Shown piece after piece: positions 31,922-40,166 of a DNA stretch of 64,000 bases. Each line of letters opens with the position of its first letter. The stretch's first letter is position 1. Origin of the DNA: CAVQWH01 sp963718685. Its GTDB lineage: Bacteria > Patescibacteriota > Saccharimonadia > Saccharimonadales > Saccharimonadaceae. The stretch covers positions 434,001-498,000 of the forward strand of contig OY970356.1 of NCBI GenBank assembly GCA_963718685.1, written 5' to 3'. Made by a program: the position numbers and the translations under genes. The notes beneath the pieces were generated by a model. The model was not told where the DNA came from. It was given only the letters and a program-made list of their open reading frames with translations, and ran no database searches.

Positions 31922-33277
31922 ATGAGTAAAAAGTTACCCACCGTTGCAATCATCGGCCAGGCGAACGTTGGCAAAAGTTCGCTGTTTAACCGTATTGTGC
32001 GCTCAAAAGAGGCGATTGTAGCTCGAGAAGCTGGCACCACGCGCGATAGTGTAGTTCGTAAGGTGGAATATAAAAAGCATAGCTTTTGGTTGGCTGATAC
32101 TGCCGGGCTAAAAGATCCAAACGATGAATTTGAATCTAGCATTCAAGAACAGATTGGCGAAGCAGCCGATGCGGCTGACGTGATATTGGTTGTAATTGAC
32201 AGTACTAAATATATAAGTGACGAAGACCGTTTGGTGGCAAAAAAAGCCTTAAAAAGTCGTAAACCTGTGATCTTAGTTACAAATAAAACGGACTTAAAAA
32301 ATAGCTTGCCAAGCGTTGAATTTCAGCGGCTGGGCGTAAAAGAAGTTGTCCGCACCAGCGCCGAACACGGTGAAGGAATTAATAAAGTTCTAGAACTAAT
32401 AACCGAAAAAATCCCTCCTCTCAAATCTGTAAAAGAAGATAACATACTGCGTTTAGCGCTGATTGGCCGCCCTAATGCCGGCAAAAGCCAGCTATTTAAT
32501 TCGCTAGCAGGCAAGCAACAGGCTATCGTGGCCAGTCGCGCTGGCACAACCAGAGATGTAAACCGAGCAGATATTCGCTACCAAAAACGAGCTGTTGAAA
32601 TCTTAGATACCGCAGGCGTACGACGTAGCGGCAAAATAGAAGTAGGAATTGAAAAATTCAGCGTTCTTAGAACCCTGCAGGCTATAGAAGAGTCAGATAT
32701 ATGTTTACTGCTAATGGACGTTAATGAGCTTAATACTCAGCTAGACCAAAAGCTGGCTGGAATGATAAAAGAGTCGGGTAAAGGTTTGGTGATAGTAGTC
32801 AGCAAATGGGATAGCGTCAAAGACAAAGATGCCTACACCCGGGATGTGTTGGCGCCTCAAATAGCCAGTGAGTTCAATTTTGTGCCGTGGGCGCCGTTAA
32901 TTTTTACAAGCGCGGTTACCGGCCAGAACGTAGCAAAAATATTTGAGCTGGCTTTGCAAATATATGAAACACGCCAGCAAGAATTAAAGACTTCAGATTT
33001 AAATAAATTGCTACAAACTGCCACCCTAAAACACCCGCCGGCAGGTTTGAAAAATACCTTGCCTAAATTACGCTACATTGTACAAACCGACACAAACCCA
33101 CCGTGGTTTGTGGTTTATGGCAGCAATTTAAAGTTTTTACATTGGAGTTATAAACGATACCTAGAGCGAAACTTGCGCGAGAAATATGATTTTAGCGGAA
33201 CGCCTATTATGTTTAGTTTTCGCGATGAAAAACAAATGAAAAAACGGGCCGCACGGCCACAGCCTCCGAAGTTGTAA
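31922..33277 (+). CDS. der: Ribosome-assembly GTPase Der (EngA)
   Basis: 451 residues with the diagnostic two tandem G domains: first GQANVGKSSLFN with DTAGL and TNKTD, second GRPNAGKSQLFN with DTAGV and SKWD, then a KH-like C-terminal domain. Der is needed for 50S maturation. TATAAT (preceded by TGT) at 31909-31914 is seven bases before the ATG, so the message is probably leaderless. The lysine-rich end (MKKRAARPQPPKL) is normal for the family. Confidence 0.96.
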   Translation: MSKKLPTVAIIGQANVGKSSLFNRIVRSKEAIVAREAGTTRDSVVRKVEYKKHSFWLADTAGLKDPNDEFESSIQEQIGEAADAADVILVVIDSTKYISDEDRLVAKKALKSRKPVILVTNKTDLKNSLPSVEFQRLGVKEVVRTSAEHGEGINKVLELITEKIPPLKSVKEDNILRLALIGRPNAGKSQLFNSLAGKQQAIVASRAGTTRDVNRADIRYQKRAVEILDTAGVRRSGKIEVGIEKFSVLRTLQAIEESDICLLLMDVNELNTQLDQKLAGMIKESGKGLVIVVSKWDSVKDKDAYTRDVLAPQIASEFNFVPWAPLIFTSAVTGQNVAKIFELALQIYETRQQELKTSDLNKLLQTATLKHPPAGLKNTLPKLRYIVQTDTNPPWFVVYGSNLKFLHWSYKRYLERNLREKYDFSGTPIMFSFRDEKQMKKRAARPQPPKL

Positions 33278-33319
33278 AGCTTCGAAAACCGTGCCATGCG
33301 AACCCGCGTGGAACCTCCT

Positions 33320-33616
33320 TTAAACCGTTTCATGATGGTGGTGATGGTGATGCTCGGTCGGTTTTTTGTCGTCTCGTTTTTTTCGACGACGATGCCGCCA
33401 TGCCCATACTGCAATGCAAGCGAGCGCCAGCAACACCAAGACCACAATGCCGCCCCAGTTATCGCTACGAAAGAATTCCTCTAGCGTAGCAATCGCCAGA
33501 CCGAGTATGGCTAGCTTGGCAATCGCTTTCACCCACCAGGGTTTTACCGACTGGTGGGCTCCTACTAATAGCAACATTAAAATTGCCGGCACCATCCACG
33601 AAAAGTTGAAGGCCAC
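33320..33616 (-). CDS. Small membrane protein with C-terminal seven-histidine tail
   Basis: 98 residues. Two or three membrane helices (about 8-22, 32-46, 55-72) are followed by a strongly basic stretch (RHRRRKKRDDKKP) and TEHHHHHHHETV at the end, which could bind Ni, Zn or Co. The GTG start at 33616 has GGGAGG upstream and overlaps the preceding gene by 40 bases, so the two membrane proteins are coupled. The function is unknown. Confidence 0.7.
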   Translation of the reverse strand: MAFNFSWMVPAILMLLLVGAHQSVKPWWVKAIAKLAILGLAIATLEEFFRSDNWGGIVVLVLLALACIAVWAWRHRRRKKRDDKKPTEHHHHHHHETV

Positions 33617-34137
33617 TTTTTTAAACCTCCCTTCAAAAGATTGTTCACCAGGCGAGTTGCTTGCTTTGCAGCCTCGCTCCAGTTCGTTCGCTTCGTGCTA
33701 CCCCCAGACTCCATATTGCGAAATCGTTGCCGATCCCGCTGATGCATGAAACCGAGGTAGATACACCAAACAGCGAGCACTACGAGCAGAGGCAAGGTGA
33801 AAAAGTTGCCAGAGAGCGTGGGCAAAAAATCCCACGCCGTGGTAACAATTTCCACCAGCACCGTGAGTATGAGAAATTCTACAAATTCAAATACCCACTT
33901 AACAAGATGGGGCACCAGCCAGTTGATTAGCCAGTGTGCGATAGAGTTTATCCACCGCCAAGGCCAGGTGCTTACTACGAAGAGTCCTACTATAGACGAG
34001 GCAATAGCCACGCCACTGTGTAGCAACGCAGCAGGGCTGCGACGGTTTTGCCAGACTTCGTATGCGCCAGCAACCGTCAGCCCCACCAAGAGAAATCCCA
34101 GTAAAGTTTCCAGAAGCCAGCTTATCACTGTACACAT
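33577..34137 (-). CDS. Multi-span membrane protein of unknown function
   Basis: 186 residues with four or five hydrophobic segments and many Trp residues (STWPWRWINSIAHWLINWLV), ending in a basic amphipathic tail. Not recognised. ATG at 34137 is annotated, but GTG at 34128 has the better Shine-Dalgarno spacing (AAAGGA eight bases before). A TATAAT at 34193-34188 and a small hairpin (AACAAC/GTTGTT) lie in the ~45-nt leader. It forms a two-gene operon with the His-tail protein. Confidence 0.65.
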   Translation of the reverse strand: MCTVISWLLETLLGFLLVGLTVAGAYEVWQNRRSPAALLHSGVAIASSIVGLFVVSTWPWRWINSIAHWLINWLVPHLVKWVFEFVEFLILTVLVEIVTTAWDFLPTLSGNFFTLPLLVVLAVWCIYLGFMHQRDRQRFRNMESGGSTKRTNWSEAAKQATRLVNNLLKGGLKKWPSTFRGWCRQF

Positions 34138-34236
34138 CCTTTGATTGAAGTTTGCGTAACAACACCTTTGCGTTGTTAATGTAACATATTATATCACACT
34201 ATAATAAAATAAGCAACTCTAGGTTATACTGATGAC

Positions 34237-34794
34237 ATGTATCTTATTATTGGCCTCGGAAATCTAGGCTCAGAGTTTACGGGCACTAGGCATAATCTAG
34301 GTTTTCAAGCACTAGATTATTTGGCGGATAAGCATGAGGGCAGTTGGCAAGATAAAACCAAGCTCCACGCTAAGATAGCTAAAATCAAAATAGACGACAC
34401 CACCGTATTGCTGCTAAAACCGACTACTTTTTATAATGAATCAGGCTTGAGCGCACGAGCAGTGCAAGATTTTTATAAGACTGACAACCAAAACACCCTG
34501 GTCATCCATGACGAGTTAGCCTTGCCTTTCGGAACGGTTCGTAGCCGCCTTAACGGATCGGATGCCGGCAATAACGGTATTAAGAGCCTAAATACTCATC
34601 TGGGAGCAGATTACGCTCGTATTAGAGCGGGAATTAATAACGAACTGACAACTAAATTATCCGATACAGATTTTGTGCTTGGTAAGTTCTCAAAAGAAGA
34701 GCAAGAAAAAATTCCTGAAATAAATCAAAAAATAGATGCTTTAGTAGAAAAATTTATCAAAGGCAACTTCATACCCACTAGCCACAGTTTATAG
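34237..34794 (+). CDS. pth: Peptidyl-tRNA hydrolase
   Basis: 185 residues. It recycles tRNA from drop-off peptidyl-tRNA. Family motifs: IIGLGNLGSEFTGTRHNLGF with catalytic His19, LLKPTTFYNESG with the substrate Asn, HDELALPFG, and the GNNGIKSL loop. TATACT at 34225-34230 is six bases before the ATG. Confidence 0.96.
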   Translation: MYLIIGLGNLGSEFTGTRHNLGFQALDYLADKHEGSWQDKTKLHAKIAKIKIDDTTVLLLKPTTFYNESGLSARAVQDFYKTDNQNTLVIHDELALPFGTVRSRLNGSDAGNNGIKSLNTHLGADYARIRAGINNELTTKLSDTDFVLGKFSKEEQEKIPEINQKIDALVEKFIKGNFIPTSHSL

Positions 34795-34799
34795 GCATC

Positions 34800-35062
34800 A
34801 AAAAAGCGCCTGAGCAAGGGTGGGCATCGCTCAGGCGCCATTATGCCCTTCAACCCACCGTTAGGCCCGGAAACGTCCGGAGCGTGACCCACCTCACAAA
34901 ATCAAGAGGTCCGCCGGTTAAAGGGGTTAGTCTGCACGCCAGAGCCATAATGCTAAAAAAGTGGAGGGTAAAAAAACTTTTTTCGCGACACTTGCGTGCA
35001 ATCTAACTAAAAAGTTAGAATAGGGTATAAGGTGCGTTTGGTTACTATAAAATAACCAACCG
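34800..35062 (-). ncRNA. Structured non-coding RNA candidate of about 263 nt, unknown family
   Basis: On the minus strand, a strong promoter (TTGACA 35097-35092, 17 bases, TAATAT 35074-35069) and a perfect intrinsic terminator (GCGCCTGAGC 34815-34806 with GCTCAGGCGC 34838-34829, then six T) frame a stretch with no coding frame. Read from the minus strand, the body folds into a CTAACT-tttt-AGTTAG hairpin, AAAAAAGT with ACTTTTTT, an outer CATTATG/CATAATG helix (34952-34946 with 34845-34839), GCGTG/CACGC, ACCTC/GAGGT and CCGGA-cgtt-TCCGG. I checked for tmRNA, 4.5S SRP, RNase P and 6S hallmarks and did not find them. It lies between pth and dprA. Confidence 0.75.
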
Positions 35063-35068
35063 ATTGCC

Positions 35069-35097
35069 ATATTAGCATTGTTTGTTTACATTGTCAA
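35069..35097 (-). promoter_or_regulatory. Strong promoter of the structured RNA, extended -10 class
   Basis: TTGACA at 35097-35092, 17-base spacer ending in TGC, TAATAT at 35074-35069; predicted transcript start near 35062. Confidence 0.85.
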
Positions 35098-35118
35098 TAC
35101 TTTTTGAAATAAATACCT

Positions 35119-35979
35119 ATGAAAATCAATAGTATCTCACCAGATAAGCATAATTTCACCCAGATAACAGCTTCTATTGTCGAACCGCCAAAAAGGTTAT
35201 ACTTTATTGGAAAACTCCCAGAAAAGCCGGCTCCTGCGGTGGCTATAGTAGGCACGCGCAAACCCACCGCCTATGGCAAGGAAGTCGCGCACCAGTTAGC
35301 ATTTGAACTAGCTCAGCAAGGGGTTTTAATTATTAGCGGTTTAGCCCTGGGAATCGATAGTATTGCACATAAAGGCGCCCTAGAAGCAGGAAAGCCCACT
35401 ATTGCAGTTTTAGCCAACGGTGTAGATAAGCCGTATCCGGCAAGCCACACTCAGCTTGCTAAACAAATAATAGACTCCGGCGGAGCGTTAATTAGTGAAT
35501 ACAAACCCGGCACTCCACCATTGCCACATCAGTTTTTAGCCCGTAATAGAATTGTAAGCGGTCTAGCGCAAGCAGTAGTTGTAGTGGAAGCCGCCAAACG
35601 CAGCGGGACTCTTAGCACCGTTAGTCACGCCCTAGATCAAGGCAAAGAAGTGTTTGCCGTCCCCGGAAATATCACCAGCCCTTTAAGCGTAGGATGCAAT
35701 ACTTTAATCAAACAAGGTGCTGCGCCGGTAAATAGCAGCCAGGATATTTTAGATATAGTTGCGCCTAACATAAGCCAACCAGCCCAAGCCCAAATGCCAC
35801 TAGGCGATACGCCGGCAGAACAAAATATTTTAGAGCTTATGCAAAGCGGGCTGCGCGACGGAGAAATTTTACTGGTCAAAAGCCAACTCACAGCCCAAGA
35901 TTTTAACCAAACCCTTAGCATGCTAGAGATAAAAGGCCAGGTAAGACCTCTGGGCGGTAACCAGTGGTCACTTCGTTGA
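35119..35979 (+). CDS. dprA: DNA-processing protein DprA (Smf)
   Basis: 286 residues. It loads RecA on incoming single-stranded DNA during natural transformation. The Rossmann-like core is intact: AIVGTRKPTAYGKEVA, ISGLALGIDSIAHKGALEAG, LANGVDKPYPASH, FLARNRIVSGLA, EAAKRSGTLSTVSHAL and GKEVFAVPG. A C-terminal winged-helix-like part is present (DGEILLVKSQLTAQDFNQT); the N-terminal SAM-like domain is very short. It lies in the usual dprA-topA neighbourhood, separated from topA here by a lipoprotein gene. No promoter or Shine-Dalgarno is clear. Confidence 0.94.
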   Translation: MKINSISPDKHNFTQITASIVEPPKRLYFIGKLPEKPAPAVAIVGTRKPTAYGKEVAHQLAFELAQQGVLIISGLALGIDSIAHKGALEAGKPTIAVLANGVDKPYPASHTQLAKQIIDSGGALISEYKPGTPPLPHQFLARNRIVSGLAQAVVVVEAAKRSGTLSTVSHALDQGKEVFAVPGNITSPLSVGCNTLIKQGAAPVNSSQDILDIVAPNISQPAQAQMPLGDTPAEQNILELMQSGLRDGEILLVKSQLTAQDFNQTLSMLEIKGQVRPLGGNQWSLR

Positions 35980-36012
35980 TAAATTGACAAACTGTCATTT
36001 TATCAATATAAT
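35976..36012 (+). promoter_or_regulatory. Consensus promoter overlapped by a 14-bp inverted repeat
   Basis: TTGACA at 35984-35989, exactly 17 bases, TATAAT at 36007-36012. TTGATAAATTGACA (35976-35989) and TGTCATTTTATCAA (35993-36006) form an inverted repeat with a single mismatch position, covering the -35 and the whole spacer, as a repressor operator would. Confidence 0.8.
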
Positions 36013-36083
36013 TACTAACTAACTTCGGGGAGATTATAACTTCTGAAGTACCTTGAAAATACATCTACAGAAAAGGGGGTAGC

Positions 36084-36395
36084 GTGAACTCGAAGAAGAT
36101 GATCATTTTGCTGGCAGCAATTATCGCGCTTGCGGTCGCGGGTTGCGACGGTGAAGAATTAGCCATCAATGACACGTACACGATCACCGTCTGCCACAAA
36201 ACCGAAGATACGGTTACGTCGGCTGAAGGTATCGAATACGACACAGGTCAGAGCGCTATCAACAGAAACATCCTCAAACGAGGAGAAGTATTTGAAGTCT
36301 TTACGACTCACTTCGTGATAGGCGAACGTAGAGACAGATACACCATCAATCGGGTCATCAAACAGGTAAACGCAACGCCCGAACCTTGTCCATAG
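36084..36395 (+). CDS. Small lipoprotein of unknown function
   Basis: 103 residues. The signal peptide MNSKKMIILLAAIIALAVAGC ends in the lipobox VAGC; the mature part is a ~80-residue soluble domain (DTYTITVCHKTEDTVTSAEG, RRDRYTINRVIKQVNATPEP) with three Cys after the lipid-bearing one or near the end. GTG start at 36084 with AAGGGGG four bases upstream. It is monocistronic, with a perfect promoter and palindromic operator before it and two terminators after it, so it is strongly and probably conditionally expressed. Confidence 0.8.
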   Translation: MNSKKMIILLAAIIALAVAGCDGEELAINDTYTITVCHKTEDTVTSAEGIEYDTGQSAINRNILKRGEVFEVFTTHFVIGERRDRYTINRVIKQVNATPEPCP

Positions 36396-36414
36396 TTTCG
36401 CCTAAGCGAGGCAA

Positions 36415-36447
36415 AACTGGTGCGCGAGAGAAGACCGCGCACCAGTT
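36415..36447 (+). terminator. Terminator hairpin 1 after the lipoprotein
   Basis: AACTGGTGCGC at 36415-36425 pairs with GCGCACCAGTT at 36437-36447 (11 bp, 11-nt loop), without a T-run. Confidence 0.65.
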
Positions 36448-36472
36448 GCAGGTTGTAGATGTATTACACCGT

Positions 36473-36502
36473 GCCGTCCACTACCGGGCGGCTCTTTTAT
36501 TT
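36473..36502 (+). terminator. Terminator hairpin 2 after the lipoprotein
   Basis: GCCGTCC at 36473-36479 pairs with GGGCGGC at 36486-36492 (one G-T), followed by TCTTTTATTT. Confidence 0.8.
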
Positions 36503-36553
36503 AATATAACTATTGCACTAAATCACGGCTTATGTTTATATCGAACGTGACTC

Positions 36554-38845
36554 ATGAGTAAGAATAATTTAGTTATCGTTGAAAGCCCTGCAAAAGCCAA
36601 GACTATTGAAAAATATCTTGGCAAAGATTTTATTGTTAAAAGTAGTGTGGGCCATATTCGCGGACTGCCAAGTAAGAGCGGAAGCATAGATGTTAGTAAT
36701 AATTTCCAACCCATTTTTGAAGTTCCCGCTGAAAAGAAGAAAGTAGTAGCCGAACTTAAAAAAGCCGCCAAAGCCGCAGAAACGGTTTGGTTAGCGGCTG
36801 ACCCTGACCGCGAAGGGGAAGCGATTGCCTGGCACTTACAAGAAACCTTAGGTTTAGACCCCAAAAATACGCGCCGTATAGTCTATCGCGAAATTACCAA
36901 AAAAGCCGTAGATAAAGCTATTGCAAGCCCCGGAAAGGTTAACCAAGCTGTAGTGGAAGCCCAACAAGCTCGCCAAGCCCTAGATTATTTAGTAGGGTTT
37001 GAGCTAAGCCCGGTCTTGTGGCGCAAAGTAGCACCTAAACTAAGTGCTGGCCGCGTGCAAAGCGTAGCTGTGCGCTTGATCGTAGAACGCGAGCGCGAAC
37101 TAGAAGCATTTAAGCCAGAATCTACTTTTAAAATAGAGGCGACCTTTAAGCTTCACGACGGCACGGAAGTGTTAGCTGAATCACCAATAAAGTTTAAGAC
37201 TGCTAGCGAAGTTAAAAAGATACTTGAAGAATATGCGGGTAGCGAATTTAGCGTTGACGATATTTCCAAAAAGCCAGGTACCCGCAACCCAAGCGCACCT
37301 TTTATTACAAGCACTTTGCAGCAGGAGGCTAGCAACAAACTTGGCTACAGCCCGCGCACAACGATGAGCTTAGCTCAAAGATTATACGAGGCTGGATACA
37401 TTACTTATATGCGTACAGACTCTCTTAATATTAATAATGACGCCCTTGGTGCTATGACAAACTATATTAAGGGTGAGTACGGTGAAAAGTATCACCAGTT
37501 CCGTACTTACAAATCAAAATCTGCTGGAGCCCAAGAAGCGCACGAGGCTATTCGCCCCACAGACGTCACCAAGCCGAAACTAGGAGCTGATAATCAACAG
37601 CAAAAGCTATATAACTTAATCTGGCGGCGCACTCTTGCCAGCCAAATGGCACCAGCTAGCCTAGAAAGAACTACTATTAGCATAAAAGCCAGCCAATCCG
37701 CCCAACAGCTTGAAGCTAAGGGCGAGATTGTTACTTTTGATGGTTTTTTGAAAGTTTATGGAAAAACTAGCGAAGATAAGATTTTACCTGACATAGCAGT
37801 TGGTAGCTCGCTAAACTTAGAAGTCGCTAGTTCTGTGGAAAACCTCAGCCGTGGGCCAGCGCGCTACACTGAAGCAAGTTTGGTTAAAAAGCTAGAAGAA
37901 ATGGGCATCGGACGGCCAAGCACTTATGCACCTATTATTAGTACTGTCCAGGCGCGAGGCTACGTTGAGCGAGGTGATGTAGAGGGAGAAGACAGAGATA
38001 TTATTGTCATTGAGCTGGAAAAGGGTGGAGTGAGCGAAAAGCAAGAAACTACTAAATACGGTAAAGACGGCAATAAATTAATACCCACTGACACAGGCAA
38101 AGTAGTAACTGACTTTTTGGTGAAACAGTTCAAAGGAGTAATGGAGTACGATTTTACTAAAGAAGTGGAAGATGAACTTGATGATATTGCCGACGGCAAA
38201 AAGAATAGGGTAGAAGTGTTAGAACACTTTTATAAACCGTTTCATAAATTAGTGAAAGAAAGCGCCAATGTATCTAGAGCAGAGGCTACCCAAAGCCGAG
38301 AACTGGGCAAAGACCCTAAAACAGGGCAGCCAGTTATTGCCCGTTACGGTCGTTACGGGGCTATGCTACAAAGAGGCGAAGCCGGCGATGATGATAAAAA
38401 GCCAGATTTTGCACCAATGCCCGAGGGCGCCAAACTTGACACTGTAACGCTTAGCCAGGCGGTGGAAATGTTTAAATTGCCCCGTACCGTAGGAAAAACC
38501 GAAGATGGAAAAGAAATTAAAGCTAATATTGGCCGGTTTGGGCCTTATATAGTAGTAGACGGCTTATTTGTCTCTATCAAGCCCCTAGATCCTATGAGTA
38601 TTACACTAGACGAAGCGCGCTCTTTATACGCCGAAAAACTTAAAAAAGAAGCTGAAAAGAACATTACCGACTTTGGTGACGGCTTAAAGGTGCTAAACGG
38701 TCGTTTTGGGCCTTATGTAACAGATGGCAAAAAGAATGCCAAAATCCCCAAAGACACAGACCCTAAAGCTATTACAAAGAAGCAGGCTCAAGAAATATTA
38801 CAGGCTGCACCGACAAAACGCGGTAGATGGAAGAGAAAAAAGTAA
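36554..38845 (+). CDS. topA: DNA topoisomerase I (type IA)
   Basis: 763 residues. TOPRIM domain at the N-terminus (VIVESPAKAKTIEKYLG, WLAADPDREGEAIAWHL), catalytic Tyr285 in YITYMRTDS, and the AHEAIRPTD motif. The C-terminus has two Toprim_Crpt-type repeats (IGRFGPYIVVDG, NGRFGPYVTDG) and a basic end instead of Cys4 zinc fingers. It relaxes negative supercoils. ATG at 36554 without a Shine-Dalgarno. Confidence 0.96.
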   Translation: MSKNNLVIVESPAKAKTIEKYLGKDFIVKSSVGHIRGLPSKSGSIDVSNNFQPIFEVPAEKKKVVAELKKAAKAAETVWLAADPDREGEAIAWHLQETLGLDPKNTRRIVYREITKKAVDKAIASPGKVNQAVVEAQQARQALDYLVGFELSPVLWRKVAPKLSAGRVQSVAVRLIVERERELEAFKPESTFKIEATFKLHDGTEVLAESPIKFKTASEVKKILEEYAGSEFSVDDISKKPGTRNPSAPFITSTLQQEASNKLGYSPRTTMSLAQRLYEAGYITYMRTDSLNINNDALGAMTNYIKGEYGEKYHQFRTYKSKSAGAQEAHEAIRPTDVTKPKLGADNQQQKLYNLIWRRTLASQMAPASLERTTISIKASQSAQQLEAKGEIVTFDGFLKVYGKTSEDKILPDIAVGSSLNLEVASSVENLSRGPARYTEASLVKKLEEMGIGRPSTYAPIISTVQARGYVERGDVEGEDRDIIVIELEKGGVSEKQETTKYGKDGNKLIPTDTGKVVTDFLVKQFKGVMEYDFTKEVEDELDDIADGKKNRVEVLEHFYKPFHKLVKESANVSRAEATQSRELGKDPKTGQPVIARYGRYGAMLQRGEAGDDDKKPDFAPMPEGAKLDTVTLSQAVEMFKLPRTVGKTEDGKEIKANIGRFGPYIVVDGLFVSIKPLDPMSITLDEARSLYAEKLKKEAEKNITDFGDGLKVLNGRFGPYVTDGKKNAKIPKDTDPKAITKKQAQEILQAAPTKRGRWKRKK

Positions 38846-38858
38846 GATATCTACAGCA

Positions 38859-38897
38859 TAAACTCTGTAATTAACAAGATTTCCACAACAGAGTTTA
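38859..38897 (+). terminator. Hairpin after topA
   Basis: TAAACTCTGT at 38859-38868 pairs with ACAGAGTTTA at 38888-38897 (10 bp, 19-nt loop). The loop is long and there is no clear T-tail, so it is a weak terminator candidate. Confidence 0.45.
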
Positions 38898-38950
38898 CAA
38901 ATTAAGTCTATTTCATGCTATAATTAATGCATCAATATTATATAAAGCAA

Positions 38951-38979
38951 TTGACATTATAAATCATTTGTTTTATTAT
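38951..38979 (+). promoter_or_regulatory. Promoter of the sigma4-HARE gene
   Basis: TTGACA at 38951-38956, 17 bases, TATTAT at 38974-38979, with a ~60-nt leader before the ATG at 39047 and GAGG in front of the start. Confidence 0.8.
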
Positions 38980-39046
38980 GATATAAGAAAAAGGTGGTAG
39001 CCAAAAAAAGTGGGCAACTATACTACAAATAAAGAGGAATAAGTGT

Positions 39047-40120
39047 ATGAGCACCGGTGACAACCCCGAAACAACTTTGAACCTGAAAGATCCTGTAGCG
39101 GATATTCTTAAGGGAATCGAAAGAGAGCGCGAACGCGAGATTATCGCTCGACGCTTTGGTTTGTATGACCGCAAGGAAACACTGGAACAAATCGGTGGTA
39201 TGTTAGGGATTACACGCGAACGCGTACGACAACTTGAAAAAGCTATTCTTAACAGACTAAAAGAGTCTGCCAAAGAAGGCCATACAGAGGTATCTAAACT
39301 CGAAAAACAGCTTATTCGTCACTTACATGAAATGGGGCGTGTAGCTAGAGTGCATGATATCGCTAAGCACATTAACCCTGAATCTGACGAACGCGACAAG
39401 GCACATATCACTTTTGTAGCCGAACTGGCTCCTAATCTATCTGTAGTCAACGAAAACGATGACTATCATTTGAGTGTTGGTATTAAAGAGCACCACGATT
39501 CCAAGAAAATCAAAAGTAACGTTGATGAGATCGTTAAAGCCGTTAAAGCACATGGTAAACCACTTACTATCGAAGAACTGCACAGCAAGCTCTCCTACGA
39601 GCATCCAGATCACGTCAAAGCTCTGTCTAGCGTAAGTAAACACTTGGCAAGTCTCAAAGAAAACTGGGGACTAGTTAAGTGGCCAAGTGTTAATCCAAAA
39701 AACATTCGTGATAAGATCTATGCTATTTTAAGTGATAACGGCAAACCGATGCACTTTTCTGAGATAGCCAAGGCTATGAAAGCATCTGATTTTAAGCGTA
39801 AAGATGTTACTACTCAGGCAATTCACAACGAGCTGATTAAAGATAGCCGATTCATACTAATCGGACGCGGTTTATATGCTCTTAAAGAATGGGGTTATAG
39901 TAGCGGTACGGTAGCTGATATTATTTCTCAGGTACTAAAAGAAGCGAAAGAGCCTCTGTACCGCGATGAAATAATCCGTCGAGTACTCAAACATCGCCAC
40001 GTCAAAGAAGCCACTATTTTGCTAAATCTTCAGAGCAAGCCACAATTTAAACGAGTTGCTCGTGCAACCTACGCACTTAACGACGAAACCAGCCAAAAAG
40101 CCGCTACCGCCTCGTCTTAA
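39047..40120 (+). CDS. Sigma-region-4-like HTH plus HARE-HTH transcription regulator
   Basis: 357 residues. Residues ~28-70 form a sigma70 region 4 helix-turn-helix (RRFGLYDRKETLEQIGGMLG then ITRERVRQLEKAIL), but no region 2 is present, so it is not a complete sigma factor. It is followed by winged-helix modules; the one at about 220-285 (KPMHFSEIAKAMKASDFKR to LKEWGY) matches the HARE-HTH fold of RNA polymerase delta. This suggests a protein binding RNA polymerase or promoter DNA. It has its own strong promoter. Confidence 0.82.
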   Translation: MSTGDNPETTLNLKDPVADILKGIEREREREIIARRFGLYDRKETLEQIGGMLGITRERVRQLEKAILNRLKESAKEGHTEVSKLEKQLIRHLHEMGRVARVHDIAKHINPESDERDKAHITFVAELAPNLSVVNENDDYHLSVGIKEHHDSKKIKSNVDEIVKAVKAHGKPLTIEELHSKLSYEHPDHVKALSSVSKHLASLKENWGLVKWPSVNPKNIRDKIYAILSDNGKPMHFSEIAKAMKASDFKRKDVTTQAIHNELIKDSRFILIGRGLYALKEWGYSSGTVADIISQVLKEAKEPLYRDEIIRRVLKHRHVKEATILLNLQSKPQFKRVARATYALNDETSQKAATASS

Positions 40121-40166
40121 ATTTATTTGCGCCAAAACGCTATTTACGCGACAATAGAGTATAGAT

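Noticed and set aside
34795..35000. Plus-strand reading as SRP (4.5S) RNA because of GGCCCGGAAACG
   Set aside because: The GGAA is part of a CCGGA-aacg-TCCGG hairpin, the AGCAG side of the SRP internal loop is missing, and promoter and terminator both point to the minus strand.
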